Assembly: GCF_041714655.1 (NCBI RefSeq)
Contig: NZ_CP168219.1
Coordinates: 806,001-870,000 of the forward strand
Length of the DNA stretch: 64,000 bases
Direction of reading: 5' to 3'
DNA from: Pseudoroseicyclus_A sp041714655
Lineage (GTDB): Bacteria; Pseudomonadota; Alphaproteobacteria; Rhodobacterales; Rhodobacteraceae
Below are positions 34,856 through 43,103 of the stretch, one piece after another. A program made the position numbers and the translations under genes. Position 1 is the first letter of the stretch; each line of letters opens with the position of its first letter. The notes beneath the pieces are model-generated. The model saw nothing but the letters and a program-made list of their open reading frames with translations, did no database searches and had not been told where the DNA came from.

Positions 34856-35503
34856 TCAGGCGAAGGCGGCGACGGCCACGGCGGCGAAGAAGCAGCCCGA
34901 CGCGGCCAGCACGAAGCCGTGCCAGGTCGCCGTCAGGTAGCGGATCTTCGACAGGTAGAGGATCCCGGTGCCGATCGTGTAGAGCACGCCGCCCGCGAGG
35001 ATGAGGATCGTCGATGCGAGCGGAAAGGTCATGGCCATCGGCCAGATCAGCGCCAGGCTCAGCCAGCCGGCGGCGAGGTAGAGAAGCGGCGAGACCCAGG
35101 GCGGCCCCACCCGCAGGAAGAGCTTCATCGAGGCGCCGACCGCCGCGAGGCCCCAGACGATCCAGAGGACGGCGGTCGAGAGCCCGGTGCCGATCATCAG
35201 CGTCAACGGCGTGTAGGTGCCGGCGATCTTCAGCCAGATCGCCGCCTGATCGACCCGCCGCAGCACCCCCCGCGCCGCTTCCCGCGGCGGGAAGTGATAG
35301 AGCGCCGACGCCGTGAAGGCGAAGATCAGGATCCCGCAATAGACGGAAATCGCGGCGACATTTCCGTTGCTGTAGATGGCCGCGAAGGGGATCAGCAGCG
35401 CCGCCCCGACGATTGCAAGAAGGACGCCCGAGGCATGCATGATGCCGTCGGCAATCCTCTCGCTGCGGGCGAGGACGGGATAGGTCTGGGCGAATCTGGT
35501 CAT
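34856..35503 (-). CDS. Hemolysin III/PAQR-family membrane protein
   Basis: A 215-residue seven-helix membrane protein of the HlyIII/YqfA branch of the PAQR family. Family residues are seen: ERIADGIMHASGVLLAIVGA at the N-terminus with the conserved His, FTASALYHFPPR with Ser/His in the second conserved block, and ATWHGFVLAASGCFF with His at the C-terminus, the three points that bind zinc in PAQR proteins. The start MTRFAQTYP (35503) has AGAAGG ahead; an in-frame ATG at 35539 is possible. Bacterial function is unknown. Confidence 0.88.
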   Translation of the reverse strand: MTRFAQTYPVLARSERIADGIMHASGVLLAIVGAALLIPFAAIYSNGNVAAISVYCGILIFAFTASALYHFPPREAARGVLRRVDQAAIWLKIAGTYTPLTLMIGTGLSTAVLWIVWGLAAVGASMKLFLRVGPPWVSPLLYLAAGWLSLALIWPMAMTFPLASTILILAGGVLYTIGTGILYLSKIRYLTATWHGFVLAASGCFFAAVAVAAFA

Positions 35504-35667
35504 GCCCCACCTTCTCACGGGACGGTTGCGGTTTTCCAATCACGCTTGTGGTGAGGAGGACGGGACGTGACGGCACGGGGATGCGGGTGCCTCCGCAGGG
35601 TCGGTTTCAGAGGCGACAAGGGGGGCAACGTTCGCAAAGTCCCCTATGGTTGGGTCGGGGCATGGAT
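35504..35667. other. Upstream region of the HlyIII gene, no gene seen
   Basis: 164 bases between the HlyIII start and the repeat element at 35668. I see no coding frame, clear promoter or palindrome. Confidence 0.4.
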
Positions 35668-35933
35668 GGTGGGTTGCAACGCACCCTCCGCTCCGGCGCA
35701 ACGGTCCCGCTCATTCCCCCGCCCGGTGCGCGCCGCAGGCGCAGGGCGAGCGCCGGCCCGTCCCGCGGGCTGGCGCTCCTGTAGGGCAGGCGGTGCCGGT
35801 GAGCGGGGAGGTGGCGGCGCCATAAAGTGCGCCGTTCAGCCGTGAGGAGCGCCAACCCCCGGGCCGGTGCTCGCACTGCGCGGCGGCGGCGGGAATGGTT
35901 GCGAAGGCATGGTGGGTTACAAACCCACCCTAC
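35668..35933. repeat. 266-bp BIME/MITE-like element, full copy 2
   Basis: Left end GGTGGGTTGCAACGCACC (35668-35685, one hairpin mismatch), right end GGTGGGTTACAAACCCACC + CTAC (35911-35933). Internal blocks GCCGCAGGCGCAGGGCG (from about 35732) and CCATAAAGTGCGCCGTTC then GAGCGCCAACCCCCGGGCC match copy 1. It lies between HlyIII and rimO. Confidence 0.85.
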
Positions 35934-35952
35934 GCCGGCGGCTAGGGTTGCG

Positions 35953-35975
35953 CGTAGGCCGGGCTTAAGCCCGGC
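35953..35975. repeat. REP hairpin, second subtype
   Basis: CGTAGGCCGGGCTTAAGC + CCGGC: a GTAGGC foot and the stem GCCGGGCTT/AAGCCCGGC. Same subtype, opposite orientation, at 33448-33470. Adjacent to the full element at 35668 and to the rimO stop. Confidence 0.7.
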
Positions 35976-35992
35976 GCCCCCGGCCCCGAAAC

Positions 35993-37375
35993 TCAGGCTC
36001 GCCCGATCACCCGCCCGTAGAGGTCGTACTCGCTCGCCTCGTCGACCTCGGCCCGGACGATGTCGCCCGGCCTCAGCCCCTCCGTCCCCTCGTCGAGGAA
36101 GAGGTTGCCGTCGAACTCCGGTGCGTCGCCCTTGGTGCGCGTCGTGGCAACGCCGTCGGCATCCACCTCGTCCACGATCGCCTCCAGCCGCTGCCCGACC
36201 TTCCGCGCCAGCTTCGCCGCGCTGATCGCCTGCGCCTTCTCCATGAAGCGCGCCCAGCGTTCGGCCTTCAGCTCCTCGGGCACATGGTCCGGCAGCGCCG
36301 CGGCGCGGGCGCCGGCGACATTCTCGTATTGAAAGCAGCCGACCCGGTCGAGCTGCGCCTCGTCCAGCCAGTCGAGCAGCTCCTCGAACTCCGCCTCCGT
36401 CTCGCCGGGGAAGCCGACGATGAAGGTCGACCGCAGCGTGATCTCCGGGCAGTCGCGGCGCCAGGCGGCGATCTCGTCGAGCGTCTTCGCCGAGGCCGCG
36501 GGCCGGGCCATCCGCTTGAGAACGCTGGGAGAGCCGTGCTGGAAGGGCACGTCCAGATAGGGCAGCACCAGCCCCTCCGCCATCAGGGGAATGAGCTCGC
36601 GCACATGGGGGTAGGGGTAGACGTAGTGGAGCCGCACCCAGGCCCCGAGGCTGCCGAGGTCCCGCGCCAGATCGGTGATATGCGCCCGGTGGCCTCGCTC
36701 CTCCGCATAGCGGATGTCGAGCCCGTAGGCCGAGGTGTCCTGGCTGATGACGAGCAGCTCCTTCACCCCCGCCTCCACCAGCCGCTCCGCCTCGCGGATC
36801 ACCGCATGGGCGGGGCGGGAGGCGAGCCGCCCCCGCATCGCCGGGATGATGCAGAACTTGCAGGCGTGATTGCAGCCCTCGGAGATCTTCAGATAGCTGT
36901 AATGCCGCGGCGTGAGGCTCACGCCGGAGGCTGGTAGCAGGTCGATGAACGGGTCCGGGCTCGGCGGCACCGCCTTGTGCACCGCATCGAGCACCGCCTC
37001 ATATTGATGCGGCCCGGTCACCGCGAGCACCTTGGGATGCGCGCCGGTGATGTATTCGGGCTCGGCGCCGAGGCAGCCGGTGACGATCACGCGGCCGTTC
37101 GCCTCCAGCGCCTCGCCGATGGCCTCGAGGCTCTCGGCCTTGGCGCTGTCGAGAAAGCCGCAGGTGTTGACGATCACCGCCCCCGCGCCCGCGTAATCGG
37201 GGCTGATCGCATAGCCCTCGGCCCGGAGCCGCGTCAGGATCCGCTCGCTGTCGACCAGCGCCTTGGGGCAGCCGAGCGAGACCATGCCGATCTTCGGCTG
37301 GCCGGGGCGCGCACTGCCATCGATCCTCGGCAGGCCGGCGCGGTCGGGGCGGAGATCTGGCGGATTTGCTTGCAT
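35993..37375 (-). CDS. rimO: Ribosomal protein S12 methylthiotransferase
   Basis: A 460-residue radical-SAM enzyme that adds a methylthio group to the conserved Asp of ribosomal protein S12. Order: N-terminal MTTase domain with cluster cysteines (VSLGCPKALVDSER, VNTCGFLDSAK, VTGCLGAEPE), radical-SAM core with CxxxCxxC in SEGCNHACKFCIIPA (about residue 170), and a C-terminal TRAM domain (GQRLEAIVDEVD...) that binds the substrate. The start at 37375 gives a ~25-residue N-terminal extension before the family core; an internal start is possible. Confidence 0.96.
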   Translation of the reverse strand: MQANPPDLRPDRAGLPRIDGSARPGQPKIGMVSLGCPKALVDSERILTRLRAEGYAISPDYAGAGAVIVNTCGFLDSAKAESLEAIGEALEANGRVIVTGCLGAEPEYITGAHPKVLAVTGPHQYEAVLDAVHKAVPPSPDPFIDLLPASGVSLTPRHYSYLKISEGCNHACKFCIIPAMRGRLASRPAHAVIREAERLVEAGVKELLVISQDTSAYGLDIRYAEERGHRAHITDLARDLGSLGAWVRLHYVYPYPHVRELIPLMAEGLVLPYLDVPFQHGSPSVLKRMARPAASAKTLDEIAAWRRDCPEITLRSTFIVGFPGETEAEFEELLDWLDEAQLDRVGCFQYENVAGARAAALPDHVPEELKAERWARFMEKAQAISAAKLARKVGQRLEAIVDEVDADGVATTRTKGDAPEFDGNLFLDEGTEGLRPGDIVRAEVDEASEYDLYGRVIGRA

Positions 37376-37484
37376 GGGCGGGGCTCATACGCGCTTCGGG
37401 CGCGCCTTGGAAGGCCCCCCGCATTGCCACGCTGCGGCGCAGCGCTATCCTGAAGGCCGGGGACGGCAAGCTGCGGAGGCCGGA

Positions 37485-38684
37485 ATGGGCGAGATCGAAC
37501 AGGCTTTGGGCGAGATCGAGGCCGTCGTGCCGAACACGCTCTGGCCCTGGCTGATCGTCGCCCTCGGCCTCGTTGCGGGCTGGGCGCTGCACCTCGCTCT
37601 CTGGGCGGGGCTCCGCCGGGCGCTCAGCCACCGCAACGGCCTGGCCGCGCGGCTTTTGCCGAAGCTCCGCCGGCCGGCACGGCTCGGCTTCGTCATCGGC
37701 GTCGCGACGCTCTTCGCGCAGGGCGCCCGGCTCGACGAGGATTTCCAGTACTGGCTGGCGAAGATCGCGGTGGCGGTCGTCATCACGCTCATCGGCTGGA
37801 TGGTCCTCATCGCCATCGACGTAGTGGTCGAGCGGGCCAATGCCCGGCTTGCCCTCGATGCGGAGGATAATCTCGCCGCCCGCAAGCAGGCCACGCAGAT
37901 GCGCGTCCTGCAGCAGGCCGGCAAGATCGTCGTGGTGCTGGTGACGCTGGCGAGCGTCCTCGCGACCTTCGAAACCGTCCGCCAATACGGCGTCTCGCTC
38001 TTCGCCTCTGCAGGCGCCGCCGGGCTGGTGCTCGGTTTCGCGGCGCGGCCGGTGCTGGCGAACCTCATCGCCGGCATCCAGATCGCGATGACCCAGCCGA
38101 TCCGCATCGACGATGTGGTGATCGTCGAAGGCGAATGGGGCTGGATCGAGGAGATCGCCTCGACCTATGTCGTCGTCCGCATCTGGGACCTGCGCCGGCT
38201 CATCGTGCCGCTCTCGAAATTCATCGAGGAGCCCTTCCAGAACTGGACGCGCAAGAATGCCGACATCATCGGCTCGGTCTTCTGGTATCTCGACTGGACG
38301 GCCCCGGTCGCCGCCATGCGGGAAAAGCTCAAGGAACTGGCCGAAGCGAGCCCGCATTGGGATGGCAAGGTCGTGAATCTGCAAGTCACCGAGACAGACA
38401 AGGATGTCATCACCATCCGCGCCCTCGTCTCCGCCCGCAATTCGCCCATCGCCTGGGATCTGCGCTGCGAGATCCGCGAGAAGATGACGAGCTGGCTTCA
38501 GGCCGAATATCCCTCGGCCCTGCCGAAGGCCCGCGGCGAGCTCACGATGGCGGATCGCCCCCCCGAGCGCACCCGCGACCTCCCCCGGGGGCCGTCAGGC
38601 AGGGCCGCGGATTCCACCGGCGGCGTGCCGTCGGATGCCGTCCCCCAGAGCGAGGGCGGTACGGCAAAACCCGTCGAAGACTGA
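37485..38684 (+). CDS. MscS-type mechanosensitive ion channel
   Basis: A 399-residue membrane protein. About four hydrophobic helices are seen at the N-terminus (WLIVALGLVAGWALHLALW, IAVAVVITLIGWMVLIAID, IVVVLVTLASVLATF) and then the pore helix TM3 GVSLFASAGAAGLVLGFAAR, the Gly/Ala-rich signature of MscS. The beta domain follows (PIRIDDVVIVEGEWGWIEEI with the conserved GxVxxIxxxxTxxR-like block), then the C-terminal vestibule. The last ~60 residues are Pro/Arg-rich and probably disordered. It releases osmolytes under hypo-osmotic stress. GGAGG precedes ATG 37485. Confidence 0.92.
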   Translation: MGEIEQALGEIEAVVPNTLWPWLIVALGLVAGWALHLALWAGLRRALSHRNGLAARLLPKLRRPARLGFVIGVATLFAQGARLDEDFQYWLAKIAVAVVITLIGWMVLIAIDVVVERANARLALDAEDNLAARKQATQMRVLQQAGKIVVVLVTLASVLATFETVRQYGVSLFASAGAAGLVLGFAARPVLANLIAGIQIAMTQPIRIDDVVIVEGEWGWIEEIASTYVVVRIWDLRRLIVPLSKFIEEPFQNWTRKNADIIGSVFWYLDWTAPVAAMREKLKELAEASPHWDGKVVNLQVTETDKDVITIRALVSARNSPIAWDLRCEIREKMTSWLQAEYPSALPKARGELTMADRPPERTRDLPRGPSGRAADSTGGVPSDAVPQSEGGTAKPVED

Positions 38685-38690
38685 TCCACC

Positions 38691-38768
38691 TTTCATCTGG
38701 CCGAAAATACCTCGGAGGTTTGGAGGCAGAGCCTCCAACGCACTAAAGGCGTGCGCCGCAGGCGCTCC
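38691..38768 (+). repeat. Stop-anchored dispersed repeat, copy 2, with terminator hairpin
   Basis: TTTCATCTGGCCGAAAA (38691-38707) then TACCTCGG, hairpin TTGGAGGC/GCCTCCAA (38720-38738) and GTGCGCC-GCA-GGCGCTC followed by CTTTT (to about 38773). Starts nine bases after the channel gene; gcrA ends at 38781 on the other strand. The U-run makes it a rightward intrinsic terminator. Confidence 0.85.
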
Positions 38769-38780
38769 TTTTAACAGCCC

Positions 38781-39386
38781 TCAGCGACGGCGGTCGCGCC
38801 GCGAGCTCATCGGCTGGAAGGCGACGCCCACATGCGCCTCGCAATAGGGTTTGCCCTGCTGGACGGGCAGGCCGCAGAACCAGAAGTCCTCCGTCGCGGG
38901 GTCGCCTACGGGCCATTTGCAGGTCCGCTCGGTCAGCTCCATCAGGGTGAGCTTCTTCGCAACCTTCTCGACCTCGTTCACCTTGGCGAGCGCTTCGGGG
39001 CTGATCTCGTTGGCGGAGGGCTGCGGCGGCAGCGGCTGGCCGGCCGGGATGATCGCCCGGCGCGCGGGGCTGATCGCGGGCTCGGCACTGGCGGCCGGCG
39101 CGGTGTCCGCTTCGGCCTCGGCAGGCTCGGGGGCGGGGCGCGCGGGCTCGGCCGGCTTTTCGGCGCGGGGGGCCGCGGCGGGGGCAGCGGCGGCGGCGGG
39201 CGCGGCCGGGGCGGCGCCGGCGGCCGGCGCGGGGCCGGCCGTGCGGTTCGACAGCCCCAGCCGGTGCACCTTGCCGATCACCGCATTGCGGGTGACGCCG
39301 CCGAGTTCCTTGGCGATCTGGCTCGCGGATTTGCCATCGTTCCACATCTTCTTCAGCGTCTCGACGCGCTCGTCGGTCCAGGACAT
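38781..39386 (-). CDS. gcrA: GcrA cell-cycle regulator
   Basis: A 201-residue GcrA. Residues 1-45 are the diagnostic DNA-binding domain (MSWTDERVETLKKMWNDGKS, then QIAKELGGVTRNAVIGKVHRLGL). A long Ala/Pro/Glu-rich linker (about 50-120) leads to the conserved sigma-70-interaction domain (LTLMELTERTCKWPVGDP; FWFCGLPVQQGKPYCEAH with three cysteines and a histidine). In Caulobacter GcrA binds sigma-70 and acts at GANTC sites methylated by CcrM to drive S-phase genes. Its presence fixes the host as an alphaproteobacterium. Confidence 0.97.
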   Translation of the reverse strand: MSWTDERVETLKKMWNDGKSASQIAKELGGVTRNAVIGKVHRLGLSNRTAGPAPAAGAAPAAPAAAAAPAAAPRAEKPAEPARPAPEPAEAEADTAPAASAEPAISPARRAIIPAGQPLPPQPSANEISPEALAKVNEVEKVAKKLTLMELTERTCKWPVGDPATEDFWFCGLPVQQGKPYCEAHVGVAFQPMSSRRDRRR

Positions 39387-39447
39387 GAAGCTTCCTTCGG
39401 ATTGCAGGATCGGCCCCGGCAGAGCGGCGGGCCTCGTCATCAAGGGC

Positions 39448-39478
39448 ATAATACTAGTCATGACGCCCCGAGATACAA
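39448..39478 (-). promoter_or_regulatory. Likely gcrA promoter
   Basis: Minus-strand TTGTAT (39478-39473), 19-base spacer, TATTAT (39453-39448), about 62 bases ahead of the gcrA start. The -10 is close to consensus; the spacer is longer than optimal. Confidence 0.4.
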
Positions 39479-39558
39479 GCGTCGGCGGCGGAGAGGTGAC
39501 ATCCCCGCCCCGCCTTGCTAGACGCGGACGACCCAAGGGCGCGGCAACAGGCTGAAGA

Positions 39559-40116
39559 GTGCAGATCGACAAGACCCCGCTGGACGGCGTGATCGTCCTC
39601 ACCCCGAAGCGCCACGGCGATGCCCGCGGCTATTTCGTCGAGACCTATTCCCGCAAGGTGGCCGGCGAGGCGGGCCTGCCGATGGAATTCGTGCAGGACA
39701 ACCTCTCGCGCTCCGAGGCCGCAGGCACGCTCCGCGGCCTGCATTTCCAGGCGCCGCCCCATGCGCAAGACAAGCTCGTGCGCTGCAATGCCGGCGCGCT
39801 CTGGGATGTCGCCGTCGATGCCCGCGCCGGCTCGCCGAGCTATGGCCAGTGGTTCGGCATCGAGCTGACGCCCGAGAACGGTCGCCAACTCTTCGTGCCC
39901 GCCGGGTTTCTGCATGGCTTCGTCACGCTGAGGCCCGGCACCGAGATCGCCTACAAATGCTCGGATTACTATGCGCCCGAATGCGACGGCGCCGTCCGCT
40001 GGGACTCGCTCGGCATCGACTGGCCGCTTGAGGGCCGCGAGCCGGTCCTCAGCGGCAAAGATGCAAGCGCGCAGCCCTTCGAGGCCTTCCAGACCCCCTT
40101 CGAGGTGGCAAAATGA
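39559..40116 (+). CDS. rfbC: dTDP-4-dehydrorhamnose 3,5-epimerase
   Basis: A 185-residue cupin that epimerises C3 and C5 of dTDP-4-keto-6-deoxyglucose, the third step to dTDP-L-rhamnose. Family motifs: YFVETYSRKV, FVQDNLSRSEAAGTLRGLHFQ (with catalytic His in LRGLHF), VDARAGSPSYGQW and FVPAGFLHGFVTL with YKCSDYYAPECDGA. It starts with GTG at 39559 and opens the rfb operon; rfbB overlaps its stop by four bases. Confidence 0.96.
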   Translation: MQIDKTPLDGVIVLTPKRHGDARGYFVETYSRKVAGEAGLPMEFVQDNLSRSEAAGTLRGLHFQAPPHAQDKLVRCNAGALWDVAVDARAGSPSYGQWFGIELTPENGRQLFVPAGFLHGFVTLRPGTEIAYKCSDYYAPECDGAVRWDSLGIDWPLEGREPVLSGKDASAQPFEAFQTPFEVAK

Positions 40117-41153
40117 AAATCCTCGTCACCGGCGGCGCCGGGTTCATCGGCTCCGCCGTCGTCCGCCGTGCGGTGGCGGACGGGCACCACATCGTCAATG
40201 TCGACGCGCTGACCTATGCCGCCTGCCTCGACAACGTGGCCAGCGTCGCCGCGAGCCCGCTCTATGCCTTCGAGGAGGCCGACATCCGCGACCGCGCGGC
40301 GCTCGACCGGATCTTCGCCGCCCATGCCCCCGATGCCGTCATGCATCTGGCGGCCGAGAGCCATGTCGACCGCTCCATCGACGCCCCCGGCGATTTCATC
40401 GAGACGAACATCACCGGCACCTACAACATGCTGGAGGCCGCCCGCGCCCACTGGGTCCGCGCCGGCAAGCCCGAGAGCTTCCGCTTCCACCATATCTCCA
40501 CCGACGAGGTCTTCGGCACGCTGGGCGAGACGGGCCAGTTCACCGAAGAGACCCCCTACGCGCCCAACTCGCCCTATTCCGCCTCGAAGGCTGCTTCCGA
40601 CCACCTCGTCCGCGCCTGGCACGAGACCTATGGCCTGCCCATCGTCATGACCAATTGTTCCAACAATTACGGGCCCTTCCACTTCCCCGAGAAGCTGATC
40701 CCCGTGGTCATCCTCAACGCGCTCTCGGGCCGCGACATCCCCGTCTACGGCGAGGGCCTCAACGTGCGCGACTGGCTCTATGTCGAGGATCATGCCGAGG
40801 CGCTCCTCAAGGTCGTCCAGGAAGGCGCCGTCGGCCGCAGCTACAACATCGGCGGCGAGAACGAGGCGAAGAACATCGACCTCGTGCAGACCATCTGCCG
40901 CATCCTCGACGAGAAGCGCCCCGCCAACCACCCTTACGCCGATCAGATCACCTTCGTGACCGACCGCCCGGGCCATGACGCGCGCTATGCCATCGACCCC
41001 AGCCGCATTCGCGAGGAGCTCGGCTGGCGGCCGTCCGTCACCCTCGAGGAGGGGCTGGAGAAGACCGTACTGTGGTATCTCGACAACGAGGACTGGTGGC
41101 GCGCCCTGCAGGGCCGCAAGGGCGTCGGCGAACGGCTGGGAACGGCGGAATGA
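40113..41153 (+). CDS. rfbB: dTDP-glucose 4,6-dehydratase
   Basis: A 346-residue extended-SDR enzyme forming dTDP-4-keto-6-deoxyglucose. NAD motif VTGGAGFIGSAV at residues 5-16, catalytic STDEVFG, and YSASKAASDHLV (YxxxK). DRPGHDARYAIDP near the C-terminus is typical of RfbB. Second step to dTDP-rhamnose. Overlaps both neighbours by ATGA. Confidence 0.97.
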   Translation: MKILVTGGAGFIGSAVVRRAVADGHHIVNVDALTYAACLDNVASVAASPLYAFEEADIRDRAALDRIFAAHAPDAVMHLAAESHVDRSIDAPGDFIETNITGTYNMLEAARAHWVRAGKPESFRFHHISTDEVFGTLGETGQFTEETPYAPNSPYSASKAASDHLVRAWHETYGLPIVMTNCSNNYGPFHFPEKLIPVVILNALSGRDIPVYGEGLNVRDWLYVEDHAEALLKVVQEGAVGRSYNIGGENEAKNIDLVQTICRILDEKRPANHPYADQITFVTDRPGHDARYAIDPSRIREELGWRPSVTLEEGLEKTVLWYLDNEDWWRALQGRKGVGERLGTAE

Positions 41154-42217
41154 CCCGAGCCGCACCCTTGCGGATCGCCGACCTTTCCTCCGGAAGGCAG
41201 AACAATTTCAACCTGATCCGCATCCTGGCCGCCATCGGCGTGCTCGTCTCCCATGCCTGGCCGCTCTCCTCCGGGCCCGGCACCCGCGAGCCGCTGCAGG
41301 CCTGGCTTCACGGGCTCACGCTCGGGCGGGTATGCGTCTATGTCTTCTTCGCCATCTCGGGGTTCTTCATCGCCAAGAGCTTCGAGCGGAGCCGGACGCG
41401 CCGCCGTTTCGTGCGGGCAAGGGTGATGCGGCTTTACCCGGCGCTGATCGTGATGCTGCTGCTCACCGTGCTCGTCGCCGGGCTATTCCTCACCGAGGCG
41501 CCGGCGGCGGTCTTCTGGGCGGCCGTGCCGGAGTTCCTGCTGCGCAACCTCACGCTCGCCTACATCCAGTTCGAGATGCCCGGCGTCTTCCTCAATCTGC
41601 CCTATGAGCAGGCCATCAACGGATCGCTCTGGTCGCTGTTTCACGAGGTCATGTGCTACCTCTGCGTCGTCGTCACGGGCGCCGCAGGGCTTCTGCGCAA
41701 CCGCCGGCTCTTCGCCCTGGCCTTCGCGCTGACGCTGGCCCTTTGCGTCTCCGGGCCCTTTCTGCCGCTGCCGGGCATCGCGGGGCTCTTCCTCGAGGTC
41801 GCGCTGCCCTTCGTCTTCGGCACCGCGGCCTATGTCTGGCGGGCGTCGATCCCGCTCAGCCCGCTCCTTCTGGCCGCGCTTGCCCTGGCCGCCGCCCTCG
41901 CCTGGGCCACGCCGCTCTTCCATGCGGTGTTCGTGCTGGCGCTGAGCTATGGCGTCCTCCTCCTCGGATTTTCCCGCATCGCCCCGCTTCTCGCCTACAA
42001 CCGGCTCGGGGATTATTCATACGGCACCTACATCTACGCCTTTCCCGTCCAGCAACTGGCGGCGGGCTGGGGGGGCGATACGCCGGCCGGCAACATTGCC
42101 TTCGCCCTGCCGCTGACGCTGGCCTGCGCGGTGCTGTCATGGCATCTGATCGAGAAACCGGCGCTTGCCAGCGTCCATCGCGCCGATATCGAAGCGCAAA
42201 GGAATGTCGTGATATGA
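41150..42217 (+). CDS. OafA/YrhL-type membrane acyltransferase in the rhamnose operon
   Basis: A 355-residue integral membrane protein with about ten helices, of the acyltransferase-3 family. The N-terminal NNFNLIRILAAIGVLVSHAW contains the conserved R-x(n)-H block, then VYVFFAISGFFIAKSFERSR and RRFVRARVMRLYPALI (RxxRLxP). GSLWSLFHEVMCYL and SYGTYIYAFPVQQL are also typical. Such proteins O-acetylate surface sugars or glycolipids using acetyl-CoA. Its overlap with rfbB and position before rfbD suggest it modifies the polysaccharide built from the rhamnose made here. Acceptor unknown. Confidence 0.9.
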   Translation: MTRAAPLRIADLSSGRQNNFNLIRILAAIGVLVSHAWPLSSGPGTREPLQAWLHGLTLGRVCVYVFFAISGFFIAKSFERSRTRRRFVRARVMRLYPALIVMLLLTVLVAGLFLTEAPAAVFWAAVPEFLLRNLTLAYIQFEMPGVFLNLPYEQAINGSLWSLFHEVMCYLCVVVTGAAGLLRNRRLFALAFALTLALCVSGPFLPLPGIAGLFLEVALPFVFGTAAYVWRASIPLSPLLLAALALAAALAWATPLFHAVFVLALSYGVLLLGFSRIAPLLAYNRLGDYSYGTYIYAFPVQQLAAGWGGDTPAGNIAFALPLTLACAVLSWHLIEKPALASVHRADIEAQRNVVI

Positions 42218-42236
42218 TCCGCCCGGAGCGCCGCAC

Positions 42237-43103
42237 ATGAAGATCCTGATGTTCGGCAAGACGGGGCAGGTCGCCCGCGAGATTCTTGCGCGCGCCGATG
42301 ATGTGATCGCCTTCGGCCGGGACGAGGCCGACCTCTCCGATCCTGGCGCCTGCGCCGGCGTGGTGGCCGAGGCCGCGGCCCAGGGGGCCGAGGTCGTCAT
42401 CAACGCCGCCGCCTATACCGCCGTCGACAAGGCGGAGGAGGAGGAGGCGCTCGCCGCCGCCATCAACGGCGCCGCGCCCGAGGCCATCGCCCGGGCCGCC
42501 GCCTCCGCCGGCCTGCCGTTCCTGCATGTCTCGACCGACTATGTCTTCGACGGGGCAGGGGAGGCGCCCTTCGCCCCCGACCATCCGACCGCCCCTTTGG
42601 GCGCCTATGGCCGCACCAAGCTCGCGGGGGAGGAGGGGGTGCGCGCCGCCGGCGGGCTCCATGCGATCCTGCGCACCTCCTGGGTCTTCTCCGCCCATGG
42701 CGGCAATTTCGTGAAGACCATGCTCCGCCTCGCCGAAAGCCGCGACCGCCTGACGATCGTCGGCGACCAGATCGGCGGCCCGACCCCGGCGGCCGACATC
42801 GCCGAGGCGCTGCTGACCATGGCCCGGGCCTTCCACGAGGGGCGGGGCACCTCGGGCACCTTCCACTTCTCGGGCGCGCCGGACACGTCCTGGGCCGGCT
42901 TCGCCCGCGAGATCTTCGCGCAGGCCGGCAAGGAGGTCGAGGTGGTGGACATCCCCACCGCCGAATACCCGACCCCCGCCGCGCGGCCGCTCAATTCCCG
43001 CCTCGATTGCGGGTCATTGGCAGAGGCCTATGGTATCGCCCGCCCCGACTGGCGCGCCGGCCTCAAGGACGTGCTCGCCGCCCTCAAGACGGAGAAGAAA
43101 TGA
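42237..43103 (+). CDS. rfbD: dTDP-4-dehydrorhamnose reductase
   Basis: A 288-residue SDR enzyme that reduces dTDP-4-keto-L-rhamnose with NADPH, the final step. N-terminal MFGKTGQVAREIL is the nucleotide loop; STDYVFDG and YGRTKLAGEEGVR (YxxxK) are catalytic. LNSRLDCGSLAEAYGI near the C-terminus is typical. ATG 42237 follows a GGAGCG site. Confidence 0.96.
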   Translation: MKILMFGKTGQVAREILARADDVIAFGRDEADLSDPGACAGVVAEAAAQGAEVVINAAAYTAVDKAEEEEALAAAINGAAPEAIARAAASAGLPFLHVSTDYVFDGAGEAPFAPDHPTAPLGAYGRTKLAGEEGVRAAGGLHAILRTSWVFSAHGGNFVKTMLRLAESRDRLTIVGDQIGGPTPAADIAEALLTMARAFHEGRGTSGTFHFSGAPDTSWAGFAREIFAQAGKEVEVVDIPTAEYPTPAARPLNSRLDCGSLAEAYGIARPDWRAGLKDVLAALKTEKK

